Origin: Serinus canaria
Lineage: Eukaryota > Chordata > Aves > Passeriformes > Fringillidae
Direction: 5' to 3'
Length of the DNA stretch: 64,000 bases
Assembly: GCF_022539315.1 (NCBI RefSeq)
Contig: NC_066313.1
Coordinates: forward strand, 67,645,934 to 67,709,933
In this document: piece by piece, positions 63,479 through 64,000 of the stretch
Layout of the letters: each line of letters opens with the position of its first letter
Numbering within the stretch: position 1 is the stretch's first letter
The notes under the pieces: model-generated
The model's database searches: none
Told to the model about the DNA's origin: nothing
Seen by the model: only the letters and a program-made list of their open reading frames with translations
Position numbers and translations under genes: made by a program

Positions 63479-64000
63479 TAAATATATAAGAAGTACATGA
63501 CAGTTTGATAAATCTGTATTTCAGTATGTGCCCTGAAAACAGGAACAGAACCAGAAATGGGAAAAAAAAAGAAACCTGCATAAGTCAGTAAATGGAGAAA
63601 CATTTAGACACTGACCTGTTAATTTGGCTTAATAGTTTTCATGCAGTCTTGTCCATATTGATTTTGGAAGTAAACAGTCCAAGGCAGGGATGGGAGAGAG
63701 GACTCTGGTGTGGCAGTTTGAATAATTAGGCATCTTTTTCTCTGGGCTGTGGTATTTCAGCAGCATAGACATTCTTTTCAGGGATTGGAAGCCAAGAAGG
63801 GGGACTGGTTGGTCTGTGTGTATCCATGAAGGATGAAAGATGACACTGGTTCTACAGCAGCACATGAGTTCTTGTGCAGTATTCTGCATGATGGTGTAGG
63901 CCTACAGGTACTGTTGTCATACTGCTAAATCTCTTATCTGCAGTGCAGCTCCTATAAGAGCTGTGGCAAACAGATTTATCTAGGTTTATCAGACCAATAT
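63479..64000. other. Unannotated non-coding stretch
   Basis: Nothing is recognised. The minus-strand frame 63629-63889 has no domain signal. Confidence 0.55.

Overview
This window looks like vertebrate, most likely avian, nuclear DNA: AT-rich, intron-sized and nearly devoid of coding signal. The bird call rests on CR1 LINE fragments. Several carry the typical avian CR1 3' end (a 'tccaac' block followed by copies of 'attctgtg' or 'attctatg'), and three carry recognisable CR1 ORF2 reverse-transcriptase sequence. Scattered T/G- or A/C-rich low-complexity tracts and one probable endogenous-retrovirus LTR fragment fit a bird, perhaps a passerine; the species cannot be fixed. There is no operon structure, tRNA, rRNA, CRISPR array or prokaryotic signal.

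Layout. 1-7 kb: two minus-strand CR1 ORF2 fragments (about 2240-2995 and 6345-6965) and a short ancient-looking repeat near 3.9 kb. 7-20 kb: mostly unannotatable sequence, an A/G-rich tract near 10.35 kb and a minus-strand LTR-like fragment at 15.17-15.69 kb. 19.8-23.3 kb: a CR1 tail, an (AAAAT)n microsatellite, two short tandem duplications, then a GC-richer patch, a 340-bp pyrimidine tract and a second GC-richer patch. 25-50 kb: four CR1 3' ends in otherwise featureless sequence. 52-58 kb: a 27-bp duplication carrying two ATGCAAAT octamers, a (CT)n(AT)n microsatellite, the longest CR1 of the window (55505-56771) with a perfect 31-bp inverted repeat inside it, and a degenerate polypurine/polypyrimidine minisatellite (57644-58110). 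58-64 kb: one candidate 45-bp exon with good splice signals (59911-59955) and a last CR1 tail on the minus strand.

No protein-coding gene can be confidently identified. Nearly all open frames are 60-160 codons, lack recognisable domains, and are explained by chance, by low-complexity sequence without stop triplets, or by CR1. The window is best read as an intergenic desert or the interior of a very long intron. The most notable signals are the hairpin born inside the CR1, the strand-switching minisatellite and the unassigned microexon candidate. All calls come from reading the sequence; no database search was run.
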